Shown: piece by piece, positions 26,975 through 35,784 of the stretch | Layout: every line of letters begins with the position of its first letter | Position numbering within the stretch: position 1 is the stretch's first letter | NCBI GenBank assembly: GCA_934309345.1 | Contig: CAKRDD010000011.1 | Coordinates: 31,460-95,459, forward strand | DNA: 64,000 bases | Direction of reading: 5' to 3' | From: an uncultured Mediterraneibacter sp. | Lineage (GTDB): Bacteria > Bacillota > Clostridia > Lachnospirales > Lachnospiraceae | The notes under the pieces: generated by a model | Told to the model about the DNA's origin: nothing | The model's input: only the letters and a program-made list of their open reading frames with translations | The model's database searches: none | Translations under genes and position numbers: made by a program

Positions 26975-27745
26975 ATGGAAGCAAAAAAAGCAAATGATTA
27001 TAAATTTGATATCAGCCATCTGAATCTTCATTATGGAGACTTCCATGCACTCAAAGATGTGAATATGAAGATCGAGGCAAATAAGATCACTGCATTTATC
27101 GGACCTTCCGGATGTGGAAAATCTACATTTCTGAAGACACTGAACCGTATGAATGACCTGGTGGAAAATTGTAAGATTGATGGAAATGTTCTGCTCGACG
27201 GCAAGGACATTTTCAAGGAAATGGACGAGATCACACTGCGTCATCGTGTTGGAATGGTATTCCAGCAGCCAAACCCATTTCCAAAGAGTGTGTATGATAA
27301 TGTAGCTTATGGACCAAGAATCGCCGGAATTAAGAAAAAATCTCAGTTGGATGAGATCGTAGAGAGAAGTCTTCGTCAGGCAGCAATCTGGGATGAACTC
27401 AAAGACCGTCTGAATAAAAGTGCACTCGGACTTTCCGGTGGACAGCAGCAGAGACTTTGTATCGCGAGAACACTGGCAGTTGAGCCGGAAGTAATTCTGA
27501 TGGATGAGCCGACATCCGCACTGGATCCAATCTCAACATCTAAGATTGAAGACCTTGCGATGGAGCTGAAAAAAGATTATACTATCGTTATGGTAACGCA
27601 TAATATGCAGCAAGCTGTCCGTGTATCAGATAACACAGCATTTTTCCTCTTAGGAGAAGTGATTGAATATAATGACACTGAGAAATTGTTCTCCATTCCT
27701 GAGGATAAGAGAACTGAGGATTACATCACAGGGAGGTTTGGTTGA
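26975..27745 (+). CDS. pstB: Phosphate ABC transporter ATPase PstB
   Basis: A 256-residue ATPase. Walker A is GPSGCGKST (residues 43-51), the signature is LSGGQQQR, Walker B and the catalytic glutamate are in VILMDEPTSALDP, and the switch histidine is in VMVTHNMQQA. LNRMNDL after Walker A is specific for PstB. It powers phosphate uptake by PstCA. Four bases separate it from phoU. Confidence 0.97.
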   Translation: MEAKKANDYKFDISHLNLHYGDFHALKDVNMKIEANKITAFIGPSGCGKSTFLKTLNRMNDLVENCKIDGNVLLDGKDIFKEMDEITLRHRVGMVFQQPNPFPKSVYDNVAYGPRIAGIKKKSQLDEIVERSLRQAAIWDELKDRLNKSALGLSGGQQQRLCIARTLAVEPEVILMDEPTSALDPISTSKIEDLAMELKKDYTIVMVTHNMQQAVRVSDNTAFFLLGEVIEYNDTEKLFSIPEDKRTEDYITGRFG

Positions 27746-27748
27746 TTT

Positions 27749-28414
27749 ATGCGGAACAGATATGATATGCAACTGCATCTTTTGGATACACAGCTTACAC
27801 ATATGGGTGAATTGTGTGAAGCAGCAATTGCAAAGGTAACACAGGCGTTAAAGGACGGCAGCACAGAACAGGCCCAGGTTGTGATCAAGGAAGATGAAGA
27901 GATCGATCAGATTGAAAAAGATATCGAGAGACTTTGTCTGAAACTTTTGCTTCAGCAGCAGCCGGTTGCAAGAGATCTTAGAAGAATCTCAGCAGCACTT
28001 AAGATGATCACAGATATGGAACGTATCGGAGATCAGACTTCTGATATCGCGGAGATCATCATTTCCTCCGAGTGGGAGAAGATGGATGAGAATCTTGATA
28101 AGCTGACAGCAATGGCAACTGGAGTAAGCAAGATGGTACGCAACAGTGTAACAGCATATGTCGAAAAAAATCTTGAACTTGCCCGCACAGTTATGAAAGA
28201 TGATGATGAGATCGATGTTTATTTTGATGAGATCCGAGATCAGATGATTCAGTTGATCCGTGAGGCTGACAGCCGTGATGGAAGAAAAATCTTTGATCTG
28301 ATCATGGTGACAAAATATCTTGAGCGAATTGGAGATCATGCGACCAATATTGCCGAGTGGGTAGAATTTGCAATTACAGGAGTGCATAAGGATAGTGCTG
28401 TAATGCATCAGTAA
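27749..28414 (+). CDS. phoU: Phosphate signalling protein PhoU
   Basis: A 221-residue PhoU with two copies of the three-helix PhoU domain. The metal-binding E/D-x3-D pattern is visible in ERIGDQTSDIAE and ERIGDHATNIAEWVEF. PhoU connects the Pst transporter with the sensor kinase and keeps the Pho response off when phosphate is plentiful. It lies between pstB and the two-component genes, as expected for that role. Confidence 0.96.
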   Translation: MRNRYDMQLHLLDTQLTHMGELCEAAIAKVTQALKDGSTEQAQVVIKEDEEIDQIEKDIERLCLKLLLQQQPVARDLRRISAALKMITDMERIGDQTSDIAEIIISSEWEKMDENLDKLTAMATGVSKMVRNSVTAYVEKNLELARTVMKDDDEIDVYFDEIRDQMIQLIREADSRDGRKIFDLIMVTKYLERIGDHATNIAEWVEFAITGVHKDSAVMHQ

Positions 28415-28430
28415 GGAGAGAAAGTAGTAT

Positions 28431-29105
28431 ATGATTTTTTGTGTAGAAGATGACGATAATATTCGCGAACTTGTAATCTACACTCTGGAGACAACCGGGC
28501 TGGAGGCCAGAGGATTCGCAGACGGGACAGCATTTATGGAGGCTTTGGCGTTTGACACGCCAGAGCTTGTTTTGCTTGATATTATGCTTCCGGGGGAAGA
28601 TGGACTTGAGATTCTAAAGAAACTGAAAAATTCATCAAAGACAAAGGATATTCCTGTAATCATGGTGACAGCGAAGGGGTCAGAGTATGATAAGGTAGTA
28701 GGACTTGATTCAGGGGCAGATGATTACGTGACAAAACCATTCGGTATGATGGAGCTGATCTCCAGAATCAAAGCGGTATTAAGAAGAAGTGGAAAACAGC
28801 AGGATAAGACAAAACTTTCTGTCGGTGGAATCAGCTTAGATACGAAGAAACATGAAGTAAAAGTAGACGGAGAGAATGTTGTACTGACATTGAAAGAGTT
28901 TGAGTTACTTGAGAAACTGATGCGCAATCAGGGGATCGTGCTGACAAGAGACCAGCTTCTGACAGAGATCTGGGGATATGATTTTGATGGAGAGACGAGA
29001 ACGGTTGATGTTCATATCCGGACACTCCGCCAGAAGTTAGGTGAGCAGGGCAGTCTGGTCAAGACAGTTCGTGGTGTTGGATATCGGATCGGTGGAGAAG
29101 CGTAA
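28431..29105 (+). CDS. PhoB/PhoP-like response regulator (OmpR family)
   Basis: A 224-residue response regulator. The receiver domain has the acidic pair EDDD, the phospho-acceptor Asp50 in LLDIMLPGEDGLE and the KPF motif. The C-terminal half is an OmpR-type winged helix with DGETRTVDVHIRTLRQKLGEQG. It begins only 16 bases after phoU and is followed by its kinase, so it is almost certainly the phosphate regulator, probably binding the Pho box at 23949. Confidence 0.93.
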   Translation: MIFCVEDDDNIRELVIYTLETTGLEARGFADGTAFMEALAFDTPELVLLDIMLPGEDGLEILKKLKNSSKTKDIPVIMVTAKGSEYDKVVGLDSGADDYVTKPFGMMELISRIKAVLRRSGKQQDKTKLSVGGISLDTKKHEVKVDGENVVLTLKEFELLEKLMRNQGIVLTRDQLLTEIWGYDFDGETRTVDVHIRTLRQKLGEQGSLVKTVRGVGYRIGGEA

Positions 29106-29129
29106 TACAAGTCTGGAGGATATGAGAAA

Positions 29130-30449
29130 GTGAGAAAACGAATTCAGAAAAGCATGATGTTTATACTGATTGCAATTTTAGTTCCGATATATCTGATCAT
29201 GTCTGTTGTTGTGTATCAGCGGAACCTGAAGATCCTTGAGGGTGAGATCAAACAAGAAGCAGCGTATATCAAACGGGCAGTCGATCTGTCAGGAACAGAG
29301 TATCTTGCACAGCTGGATGATGTGGATCAGGGAACGCGAGTGACGCTGATCGCATCTACGGGAGATGTTCTGTATGATTCCAGAAATGATGGAAGTACGA
29401 TGGAGAATCATAAGACCAGAGCCGAAGTACAGCAGGCTCTGAAGAATGGGACAGGCGAGAAGATCCGTATGTCAGATACCGTAAGCAAAGAATTGTATTA
29501 TTATGCGGTTCTTCTGGATGATGGGAACGTTCTCCGTGTTTCAAAATCAATGGATAGTCTGATGTGGACTTCATTAAATATTTTGCCGGTGGTTATAGGG
29601 ATTGGAATCATTGGACTTGTACTTGCCTGGTTTCTTGCAAAATGGCAGACAAACAGACTGATGGAACCTGTAATTCATCTGGATTTGGAAAACCCATTGG
29701 ATAATGTTGTATATGAGGAGATGACCCCGCTTTTGGAAGCTATGGACAAGCAGAATAAAGAAAAAGAAGCTGTGGCCAATATGCGTAAAGAATTCTCTGC
29801 AAATGTATCCCATGAGCTGAAAACTCCGCTCACTTCGATTTCCGGATACGCAGAGATCATGATGAATGGACTCGTGCGTCCGGAGGATATTCCGAGATTT
29901 TCTGAGACAATTTATAAGGAGGCACGTCGGCTTTTGACATTGATTGAAGATATTATTAAAATATCAAAGCTAGATGATGAATCTGTTGAGCTTGAGAAAG
30001 AAGATGTAGATTTATTTGAACTGACGAGAGAAATTGTCAGTCGGCTTTCTCTTACAGCGGCTCAGCGGAATATTCATATGGAACTGACAGGAGAATCTGT
30101 GAAAATACATGGAATCCGTCAGATTCTGGATGAAATGATCTATAACATTACAGAAAATGCTGTAAAGTATAATAAAGAAAATGGAAATGTAACCATTTGG
30201 GTAGGAAATACACTGGAAGGACCGAAAGTCCGCGTGAGTGATACAGGGATTGGAATTCCAAAAGAACATCAGGATAGAATTTTTGAACGATTCTACAGAG
30301 TTGATAAGAGCCATTCGAAAGAACGGGGTGGAACAGGACTTGGACTGTCGATCGTGAAGCATGGAGCAATTCTGCATGGGGCGAAAGTTCAGGTGGATAG
30401 TGAGTACGGAAAAGGAACAAGAATGGAGATTATATTTCCTGAGAAATAA
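29130..30449 (+). CDS. PhoR-like sensor histidine kinase
   Basis: A 439-residue membrane kinase. The start is GTG 29130, with GGAGGA nine bases upstream (an ATG at 29122 runs straight into a stop). Two helices (about 9-29 and 150-170) bracket an extracytoplasmic sensor domain of about 120 residues. No clear HAMP domain is visible. The H-box is FSANVSHELKTPLTS with His228; N, G1 and G2 boxes are present (ITENAVKYN, DTGIGIP, GGTGLGLSIVK). Partner of the response regulator just upstream. Confidence 0.93.
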   Translation: MRKRIQKSMMFILIAILVPIYLIMSVVVYQRNLKILEGEIKQEAAYIKRAVDLSGTEYLAQLDDVDQGTRVTLIASTGDVLYDSRNDGSTMENHKTRAEVQQALKNGTGEKIRMSDTVSKELYYYAVLLDDGNVLRVSKSMDSLMWTSLNILPVVIGIGIIGLVLAWFLAKWQTNRLMEPVIHLDLENPLDNVVYEEMTPLLEAMDKQNKEKEAVANMRKEFSANVSHELKTPLTSISGYAEIMMNGLVRPEDIPRFSETIYKEARRLLTLIEDIIKISKLDDESVELEKEDVDLFELTREIVSRLSLTAAQRNIHMELTGESVKIHGIRQILDEMIYNITENAVKYNKENGNVTIWVGNTLEGPKVRVSDTGIGIPKEHQDRIFERFYRVDKSHSKERGGTGLGLSIVKHGAILHGAKVQVDSEYGKGTRMEIIFPEK

Positions 30450-30463
30450 AATAGTGCTGTTTT

Positions 30464-30508
30464 ACGCAGGAGAAGAGGAAGAAAACCTTCCTTTTCTTCT
30501 GCGTTTTT
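30464..30508 (+). terminator. Terminator of the pst-pho operon
   Basis: An 18-bp stem (30464-30481 with 30487-30504, two G-U pairs) and a T-run to 30508. Confidence 0.9.
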
Positions 30509-30580
30509 GCTTGAATCAAACAAGAGGTTGTGCTAGGATAGATATAACAAGTGGAAAATATCCCCTGCGGCTGATTTTAC

Positions 30581-30722
30581 GTTACTGTTCACTCCTGTGT
30601 CAATCACTCCGCTGATTGACACGGAGGATGCGTGTTTTGACTTGAATGCATCTCGCCCCATCGCCAAAGGCAATTTAAAATGGCGAGATGCGTTGCTGGT
30701 CGCACATCGTGTGAGCAGTAAC
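30581..30722 (+). mobile_element. 142-bp MITE, full copy A
   Basis: The element starts GTTACTGTTCAC and ends GTGAGCAGTAAC. It is flanked by the perfect 8-bp direct repeat GATTTTAC (30573-30580 and 30723-30730). Inside are two hairpins: GTGTCAATCA/TGATTGACAC, and ATCTCGCC...GGCGAGAT enclosing TCGCC/GGCAA. No reading frame. It fills most of the 30450-30780 gap together with the terminator. Confidence 0.88.
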
Positions 30723-30780
30723 GATTTTACAGAAGACAGCAGGAGATCTGTTTTACACGAAAGAGAAAGGGGCTACGCGT

Positions 30781-31164
30781 ATGCTGATAGAAGTTGATTT
30801 CAACAGTGATGAGGCGATTTACATTCAATTGTGTAACCAGATCATTCTTGGTATTGCTATGTCAGATATTCAGGAAGGGGATTCACTCCCATCTGTCAGG
30901 CAGCTTGCGGATACGGTTGGAGTGAATATGCATACTGTGAACAAAGCATATCATGTGTTGAAGCGGGAAGGATATATCAGTCTGGATAAACGCAGAGGTG
31001 CAGTGATCGCAGTTGATGTAGATAAACTTCAGCAGCTCGAAGCGATGAAAGAGCAGTTAAGGATCGTACTTGCGCGAGGGCGTTGCAAGAATATCTCACG
31101 GCAGGAGGTTCATGGGTTGGTAGATGAGATATTTGACGAGTATGAGCTGCACGAGAACCGGTAG
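30781..31164 (+). CDS. GntR-family regulator (YtrA type)
   Basis: A 127-residue regulator with a GntR winged helix (residues about 10-75: SDIQEGDSLPSVRQLADTVGVNMHTVNKAYHVLKREGYI) and only a short C-terminal dimerisation tail, the YtrA layout. AAAGGGG precedes the ATG. It lies 32 bases before clpC on the same strand, so it may control clpC and itself; clpC in bacilli is instead controlled by CtsR. The effector is unknown. Confidence 0.85.
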   Translation: MLIEVDFNSDEAIYIQLCNQIILGIAMSDIQEGDSLPSVRQLADTVGVNMHTVNKAYHVLKREGYISLDKRRGAVIAVDVDKLQQLEAMKEQLRIVLARGRCKNISRQEVHGLVDEIFDEYELHENR

Positions 31165-31196
31165 CAGAGAAGTAGAAAGACATAAGGGAGATATAT

Positions 31197-33641
31197 ATGC
31201 AGATTTCATATACAAAGTCGGCGCAGCATGCGCTTAAGTATGCGGCTAGAGCTGCCAGAGAGATGAAGCATCCGTATATCGGAACAGAACATTTGCTTCT
31301 GGCATTGAGAGAAGAATATACAGGAGTGGCAGGACAGGTACTTGCGAACAGTGGAGTAGAGTCGGAGAAGATCCTGAAGCTGATGGATGAGCTGATCACT
31401 CCGGCAGAAGAACATCCGGCAGCGAAAGGAAAGAGATTAGAAGAGAGTCCGAGACTCCAGTATCTGTTAGAGAACAGCGCGAAGGAGTGTAAAAGACTCC
31501 GTACAACGGAAATCGGAACAGAACATCTCCTTCTTGCGATGATACGTGATGTGGATTGTGTGGCAGCAAAGATTCTGATCACATTGAATGTGAATCTTCA
31601 GAAATTATTCCAGAGCATTATGAATGCAGCAGGGATCGATCCGAAGATCTATCAGGAAGAACTTCAGGAGGATAATCGCGGAAGCGGTGCGATGATGGAG
31701 CAGTACTGTACGGATCTGACAGAACGTGCGGCAGAAGGAAAAATGGATCCGGTTGTGGGAAGAAACCAGGAAATTTACCGTCTGATGGAGATTTTAAGCC
31801 GCAGGACAAAGAATAATCCATGCCTAGTCGGTGAACCGGGAGTTGGTAAGACAGCAATTATTGAAGGTTTAGCACAGAGAATCGCATCCGGTGTGGTTCC
31901 GGAGAAGATGAAAGATAAGAAGATTTACAGTCTGGATCTTCCGGGACTGATTGCTGGTTCAAAGTACCGTGGTGAGTTTGAAGAGCGTATGAAAGGCCTG
32001 ATCTCAGAAGTAGAGGCCTGTGGAAATGTGATTCTGTTCCTTGATGAGATCCATACGATGATCGGTGCCGGAGGCGCAGAAGGAGCGATTGATGCATCCA
32101 GCATTCTGAAACCTTCATTGGCGAGAGGTGAGATGCAGTTGATCGGTGCAACTACGATTGCAGAATATCGGAAGTACATTGAGAAAGATGCAGCACTTGA
32201 GCGAAGATTCCAACCGGTGACGATTGAAGAGCCGACACAGGATCAGTGTATTGAGATCTTAAAAGGTCTGAAAGAGAAATACGAAGCGCATCATAAAGTT
32301 GTGATCGAAGAACAGGCACTGGAGTCAGCAGTACAGCTGTCAGAGCGTTACATCACAGACCGGAATCTTCCGGATAAGGCGATTGATGTTTTAGATGAAG
32401 CATGCTCAAAGGTGAGTCTGAAGGGATATGAGGTTCCAGAGAATCTGAAGCAGTTAGAACAGGCAGTGAAAGAACTTGCTTCGCAGAAGGAAGAGAGCAT
32501 TGAACGGGGAGATTTTGCAGAAGCGTCCCTGATTCAGAAAGAACAGGATGCAGTGCAGAAGAAATTAGACTCAGTGAAGAAACGCTTTGAGAAGAAACAG
32601 GCGAAGGCCAACCCACCGGTAACTGTAGATGCGGTTGCAGAAGTGGTGTCTGCCTGGACAAAAGTACCGGTGAGTAAGCTCGCAGAGAGTGATGCCCAGC
32701 GTCTGAAGAATCTGGAGCATGTCCTTCAAAAGAGAGTGATCGGACAGGACGAGGCTGTCGGCGCAGTTGCAAGGGCCGTGAAGAGAGGAAGAGTCGGACT
32801 GAAAGATCCGAAGCGCCCGATCGGTTCCTTCCTGTTCCTGGGACCAACCGGTGTTGGTAAGACAGAATTATCAAAAGCACTGGCAGAAGCATTATTTGGG
32901 AAAGAAGATGCAATGATCCGTGTTGATATGTCAGAATATATGGAGAAACATTCCGTTTCCAAGATGATCGGATCTCCTCCGGGATATGTCGGTCATGAAG
33001 AAGGTGGACAACTCAGTGACCAGGTGCGTACACATCCATACTCCGTGATTCTGTTTGATGAGATTGAGAAAGCACATCCGGATGTGTTCAATGTACTTCT
33101 TCAGGTGCTGGATGATGGGCATATTACAGATTCTCAGGGGAGAAAGGTTGACTTTTCTAATACTGTAATCATTATGACATCAAATGCAGGTGCGAAAGCA
33201 ATTGTTGAACCGAAGAAGCTAGGATTTGCGACAAAAGAAGATCCGGCGAGTGATTATAAGAAGATGAAGCAGAATGTGATGGATGAAGTGAAACAGATCT
33301 TCCGTCCGGAATTTCTGAATCGAATTGATGAGATTATTGTATTCCATTCACTTGGTAAAGAAGAGATGAAGAAAATTGTTTCTTTGTTATGTAATCAGTT
33401 TACTAAACGCCTGGAATCACAGATGAATATTCATCTGAAACTGCGTGAATCTGCGAAGGCTCTCATTGTGGAGAAAGGAACGGATGCGAAGTTCGGAGCA
33501 AGACCACTGCGCCGTGCATTGCAGACAGAACTGGAGGATAAGCTGGCAGATGCGATCCTGAACGGAGAGATTCAAGAAGGGGATCATGTGGCAGCAGGAG
33601 CATCCAAAAAGGGAATTCATTTTGTGAAGACAGAATCTTAA
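31197..33641 (+). CDS. clpC: Clp protease ATP-binding subunit ClpC
   Basis: An 814-residue Hsp100 AAA+ unfoldase. Two Clp-N repeats (about 1-140) are followed by AAA1 with Walker A GEPGVGKT (212-219) and LDEIHTMIGAG, a short middle domain with a UVR-like coiled segment (about 400-465), and AAA2 with GPTGVGKT (549-556), LFDEIEKAHPDV and the arginine-rich end GARPLRRAL. It feeds proteins into ClpP in the cytoplasm. The short middle domain separates it from ClpB. No mcsA/mcsB/ctsR genes are next to it; a GntR gene takes that place. Confidence 0.93.
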   Translation: MQISYTKSAQHALKYAARAAREMKHPYIGTEHLLLALREEYTGVAGQVLANSGVESEKILKLMDELITPAEEHPAAKGKRLEESPRLQYLLENSAKECKRLRTTEIGTEHLLLAMIRDVDCVAAKILITLNVNLQKLFQSIMNAAGIDPKIYQEELQEDNRGSGAMMEQYCTDLTERAAEGKMDPVVGRNQEIYRLMEILSRRTKNNPCLVGEPGVGKTAIIEGLAQRIASGVVPEKMKDKKIYSLDLPGLIAGSKYRGEFEERMKGLISEVEACGNVILFLDEIHTMIGAGGAEGAIDASSILKPSLARGEMQLIGATTIAEYRKYIEKDAALERRFQPVTIEEPTQDQCIEILKGLKEKYEAHHKVVIEEQALESAVQLSERYITDRNLPDKAIDVLDEACSKVSLKGYEVPENLKQLEQAVKELASQKEESIERGDFAEASLIQKEQDAVQKKLDSVKKRFEKKQAKANPPVTVDAVAEVVSAWTKVPVSKLAESDAQRLKNLEHVLQKRVIGQDEAVGAVARAVKRGRVGLKDPKRPIGSFLFLGPTGVGKTELSKALAEALFGKEDAMIRVDMSEYMEKHSVSKMIGSPPGYVGHEEGGQLSDQVRTHPYSVILFDEIEKAHPDVFNVLLQVLDDGHITDSQGRKVDFSNTVIIMTSNAGAKAIVEPKKLGFATKEDPASDYKKMKQNVMDEVKQIFRPEFLNRIDEIIVFHSLGKEEMKKIVSLLCNQFTKRLESQMNIHLKLRESAKALIVEKGTDAKFGARPLRRALQTELEDKLADAILNGEIQEGDHVAAGASKKGIHFVKTES

Positions 33642-33744
33642 AATCACATCGAATTGTAAATGTGAAGAATAAATAAAATCTATAGAAAAACTATTTTAAG
33701 TAGTATATAATAGGAACATATATATACCCAGGAGGAAATTAAAA

Positions 33745-34158
33745 ATGGCAACAGTGAAAGAATTATTGCGTGCAGAGAACGACGGAACATTAAGCTTTGG
33801 AGATTACACTCTTGCATCCAAGACAAAGAAGGACGGATTTGAATTTAAAGGAGATCTTTATAAAGTAAAGACATTTGCGGAGATTACAAAGCTGGAGAAA
33901 AATGGAATGTTCGTTTATGAGTCTGTTCCGGGAAGTACAGTAGAGAACTTCAAAGAGACAGACACAGAAGTTGAGTTCACAGTTTCCGCACCGGAAGACG
34001 TACAGTTTACATTGGAACTTGAGCCAGAGAGCGAATATGAAGTATTTATCGCCGGAGAGTCTGCAGGTAAGATGGGAACAAACTTAAGCGGAAAATTAAG
34101 TGTAAGTGTTGAACTTAACGCAGATCAGAGTGCTGCAATCAAAGTTGTCAAATGCTAA
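33745..34158 (+). CDS. Conserved small clostridial protein of unknown function
   Basis: A 137-residue acidic, beta-rich soluble protein with no signal peptide or helix. A TATAAT box at 33706-33711 and an AGGAGG site directly before the ATG suggest strong, separate expression. I recall near-identical Lachnospiraceae proteins labelled 'endosialidase', but at this size there is no catalytic domain and no recognisable sialidase motif, so I treat that label as unsupported. The C-terminal half has the look of a small beta sandwich (TLELEPESEYEV, GKLSVSVELN). Ends with its own terminator. Confidence 0.75.
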   Translation: MATVKELLRAENDGTLSFGDYTLASKTKKDGFEFKGDLYKVKTFAEITKLEKNGMFVYESVPGSTVENFKETDTEVEFTVSAPEDVQFTLELEPESEYEVFIAGESAGKMGTNLSGKLSVSVELNADQSAAIKVVKC

Positions 34159-34199
34159 TCAGTCAGATTCGGATAGAAACAAGAGTAGTGTAAAAACAG

Positions 34200-34234
34200 A
34201 GGGAAAGGAATTGCAAGATGCGCCTTTCCCTTTT
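34200..34234 (+). terminator. Terminator after the small conserved gene
   Basis: A 9-bp stem AGGGAAAGG / CCTTTCCCT (34200-34208 with 34223-34231) followed by TTTT. Confidence 0.8.
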
Positions 34235-34293
34235 CTAATCTATAAACTTGGCAAGCTGTATTACGCTTGCTTCGAACAGAAAGGAAATTATGA

Positions 34294-35658
34294 ATGGCAA
34301 AAGGAAAGAAAACAGTTTACTTCTGTCAGAATTGTGGGCATGAGGAAGCGAAGTGGCTCGGTCAGTGTCCAATGTGTAAGGAATGGAATACATTTGTCGA
34401 GGAGAGGATTGACAGTGGCATCACGAAAGGAACGACTGTAGCAGCCAGAGCGGTGAATGAAGCGAAGGTGGTTCCAATCACAGAAGTTTCCGCGGATGAT
34501 GATACAAGGAATAAGACTGGAATTAAAGAATTAGACAGGGTTCTTGGTGGTGGAATCGTGCCGGGGTCACTCGTTCTGGTAGGAGGAGATCCGGGAATTG
34601 GAAAATCAACTTTGCTCTTGCAAGTCTGCCAGAGGATGGCGAAGCAGCAGAAGATTTTATATATTTCAGGTGAAGAGTCTCAGACTCAGATCAAGCTTCG
34701 TGCAAACCGTATGGGTGAATTCAGCCAGAATCTGTTGCTTTTGTGTGAGACGAATCTTGGGATTATCCGCAGCGTGATCGAGAAAGAGAAGCCGGAGCTT
34801 GTGATCATTGATTCCATCCAGACGATGTACAGTGAAGATGTGAATTCCGCACCGGGAAGTGTCTCCCAGGTTCGTGAGTCTACGAATGTATTTATGCAGC
34901 TGGCGAAGGGACTGTGTATCCCAATCTTCATTGTCGGTCATGTTACAAAAGAAGGAACCGTGGCTGGTCCGCGTGTGCTGGAACATATGGTGGATACGGT
35001 ACTTTATTTTGAAGGAGATCGTCATGCATCTTACCGAATCCTCAGAGCTGTGAAGAATCGTTTTGGCTCTACGAATGAGATCGGTGTCTTTGAGATGAGA
35101 CAGAATGGACTTGTAGAAGTAGAGAATCCATCCGAATATATGCTGAGTGGAAAACCGGAGAATGCATCCGGTTCTGTTGTAGCCTGTTCGATGGAGGGAA
35201 CACGCCCAATTCTTCTGGAGATTCAGGCACTAGTTGCAAGAACGAACTTTGGTATGCCAAGAAGAACTGCAGCAGGAACAGATTATAACAGGGTGAATCT
35301 TCTGATGGCAGTACTTGAAAAACGACTTGGTATGAATCTTGGAAATTGCGATGCCTATGTAAATATTGCGGGCGGAATCAAGATGAATGAGCCGGCAATC
35401 GATCTCGGAATCGTGATGGCACTTGTGTCAAGTTACAGGAATCGTCCGATCGATGAAAAAACGATCGTGTTCGGTGAGGTTGGTCTGAGTGGTGAGGTAC
35501 GTGCGGTGAATATGCCGGAGCAGCGTGTGGCTGAGGCGAAGAAGCTTGGATTCGAGACGTGTATCCTTCCGGAAGTGTGCATGAAGACGGTGAAGGATGT
35601 TAAGGGAATCAAGCTGCTGGGTGTGAAGAGTGTGAATGAGGCTGTGGCGATTTTTTGA
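34294..35658 (+). CDS. radA: DNA repair protein RadA (Sms)
   Basis: A 454-residue RadA. The N-terminal zinc finger uses Cys11, Cys14, Cys25 and Cys28 (CQNC...CPMC). The RecA-like ATPase has Walker A GGDPGIGKST, and the RadA hallmark KNRFG is present. The C-terminal domain is Lon-protease-like without protease activity. RadA is a branch-migration helicase that helps recombination intermediates mature. Nearby clpC and radA resemble the conserved clpC-radA order of Firmicutes. A decayed mobile element begins 18 bases after the stop. Confidence 0.97.
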   Translation: MAKGKKTVYFCQNCGHEEAKWLGQCPMCKEWNTFVEERIDSGITKGTTVAARAVNEAKVVPITEVSADDDTRNKTGIKELDRVLGGGIVPGSLVLVGGDPGIGKSTLLLQVCQRMAKQQKILYISGEESQTQIKLRANRMGEFSQNLLLLCETNLGIIRSVIEKEKPELVIIDSIQTMYSEDVNSAPGSVSQVRESTNVFMQLAKGLCIPIFIVGHVTKEGTVAGPRVLEHMVDTVLYFEGDRHASYRILRAVKNRFGSTNEIGVFEMRQNGLVEVENPSEYMLSGKPENASGSVVACSMEGTRPILLEIQALVARTNFGMPRRTAAGTDYNRVNLLMAVLEKRLGMNLGNCDAYVNIAGGIKMNEPAIDLGIVMALVSSYRNRPIDEKTIVFGEVGLSGEVRAVNMPEQRVAEAKKLGFETCILPEVCMKTVKDVKGIKLLGVKSVNEAVAIF

Positions 35659-35675
35659 CGATTGATATATCACAA

Positions 35676-35743
35676 CATTCAAGCCAAAACATGCATCCTC
35701 CGTGTCAATCAGCGAAGTGATTGACACGGGAGTGAACAGTAAC
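35676..35743 (-). mobile_element. Truncated MITE, copy B
   Basis: A 68-bp piece in reverse orientation that matches one end of the 142-bp elements: it ends GTGAACAGTAAC and holds the GTGTCAATCA/TGATTGACAC hairpin. The other end, and therefore a target duplication, is missing. Confidence 0.75.
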
Positions 35744-35784
35744 GTATAATTTGCAATATAAGGTGTAGGAAAGGGGAGATTTTG

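Noticed and set aside
33745..34158. Endosialidase
   Set aside because: Too short, and no sialidase-type catalytic or Asp-box motif is visible.
34106..34441. A 111-codon frame bridging the small conserved gene and radA
   Set aside because: It runs across a terminator hairpin and overlaps both genes out of frame.
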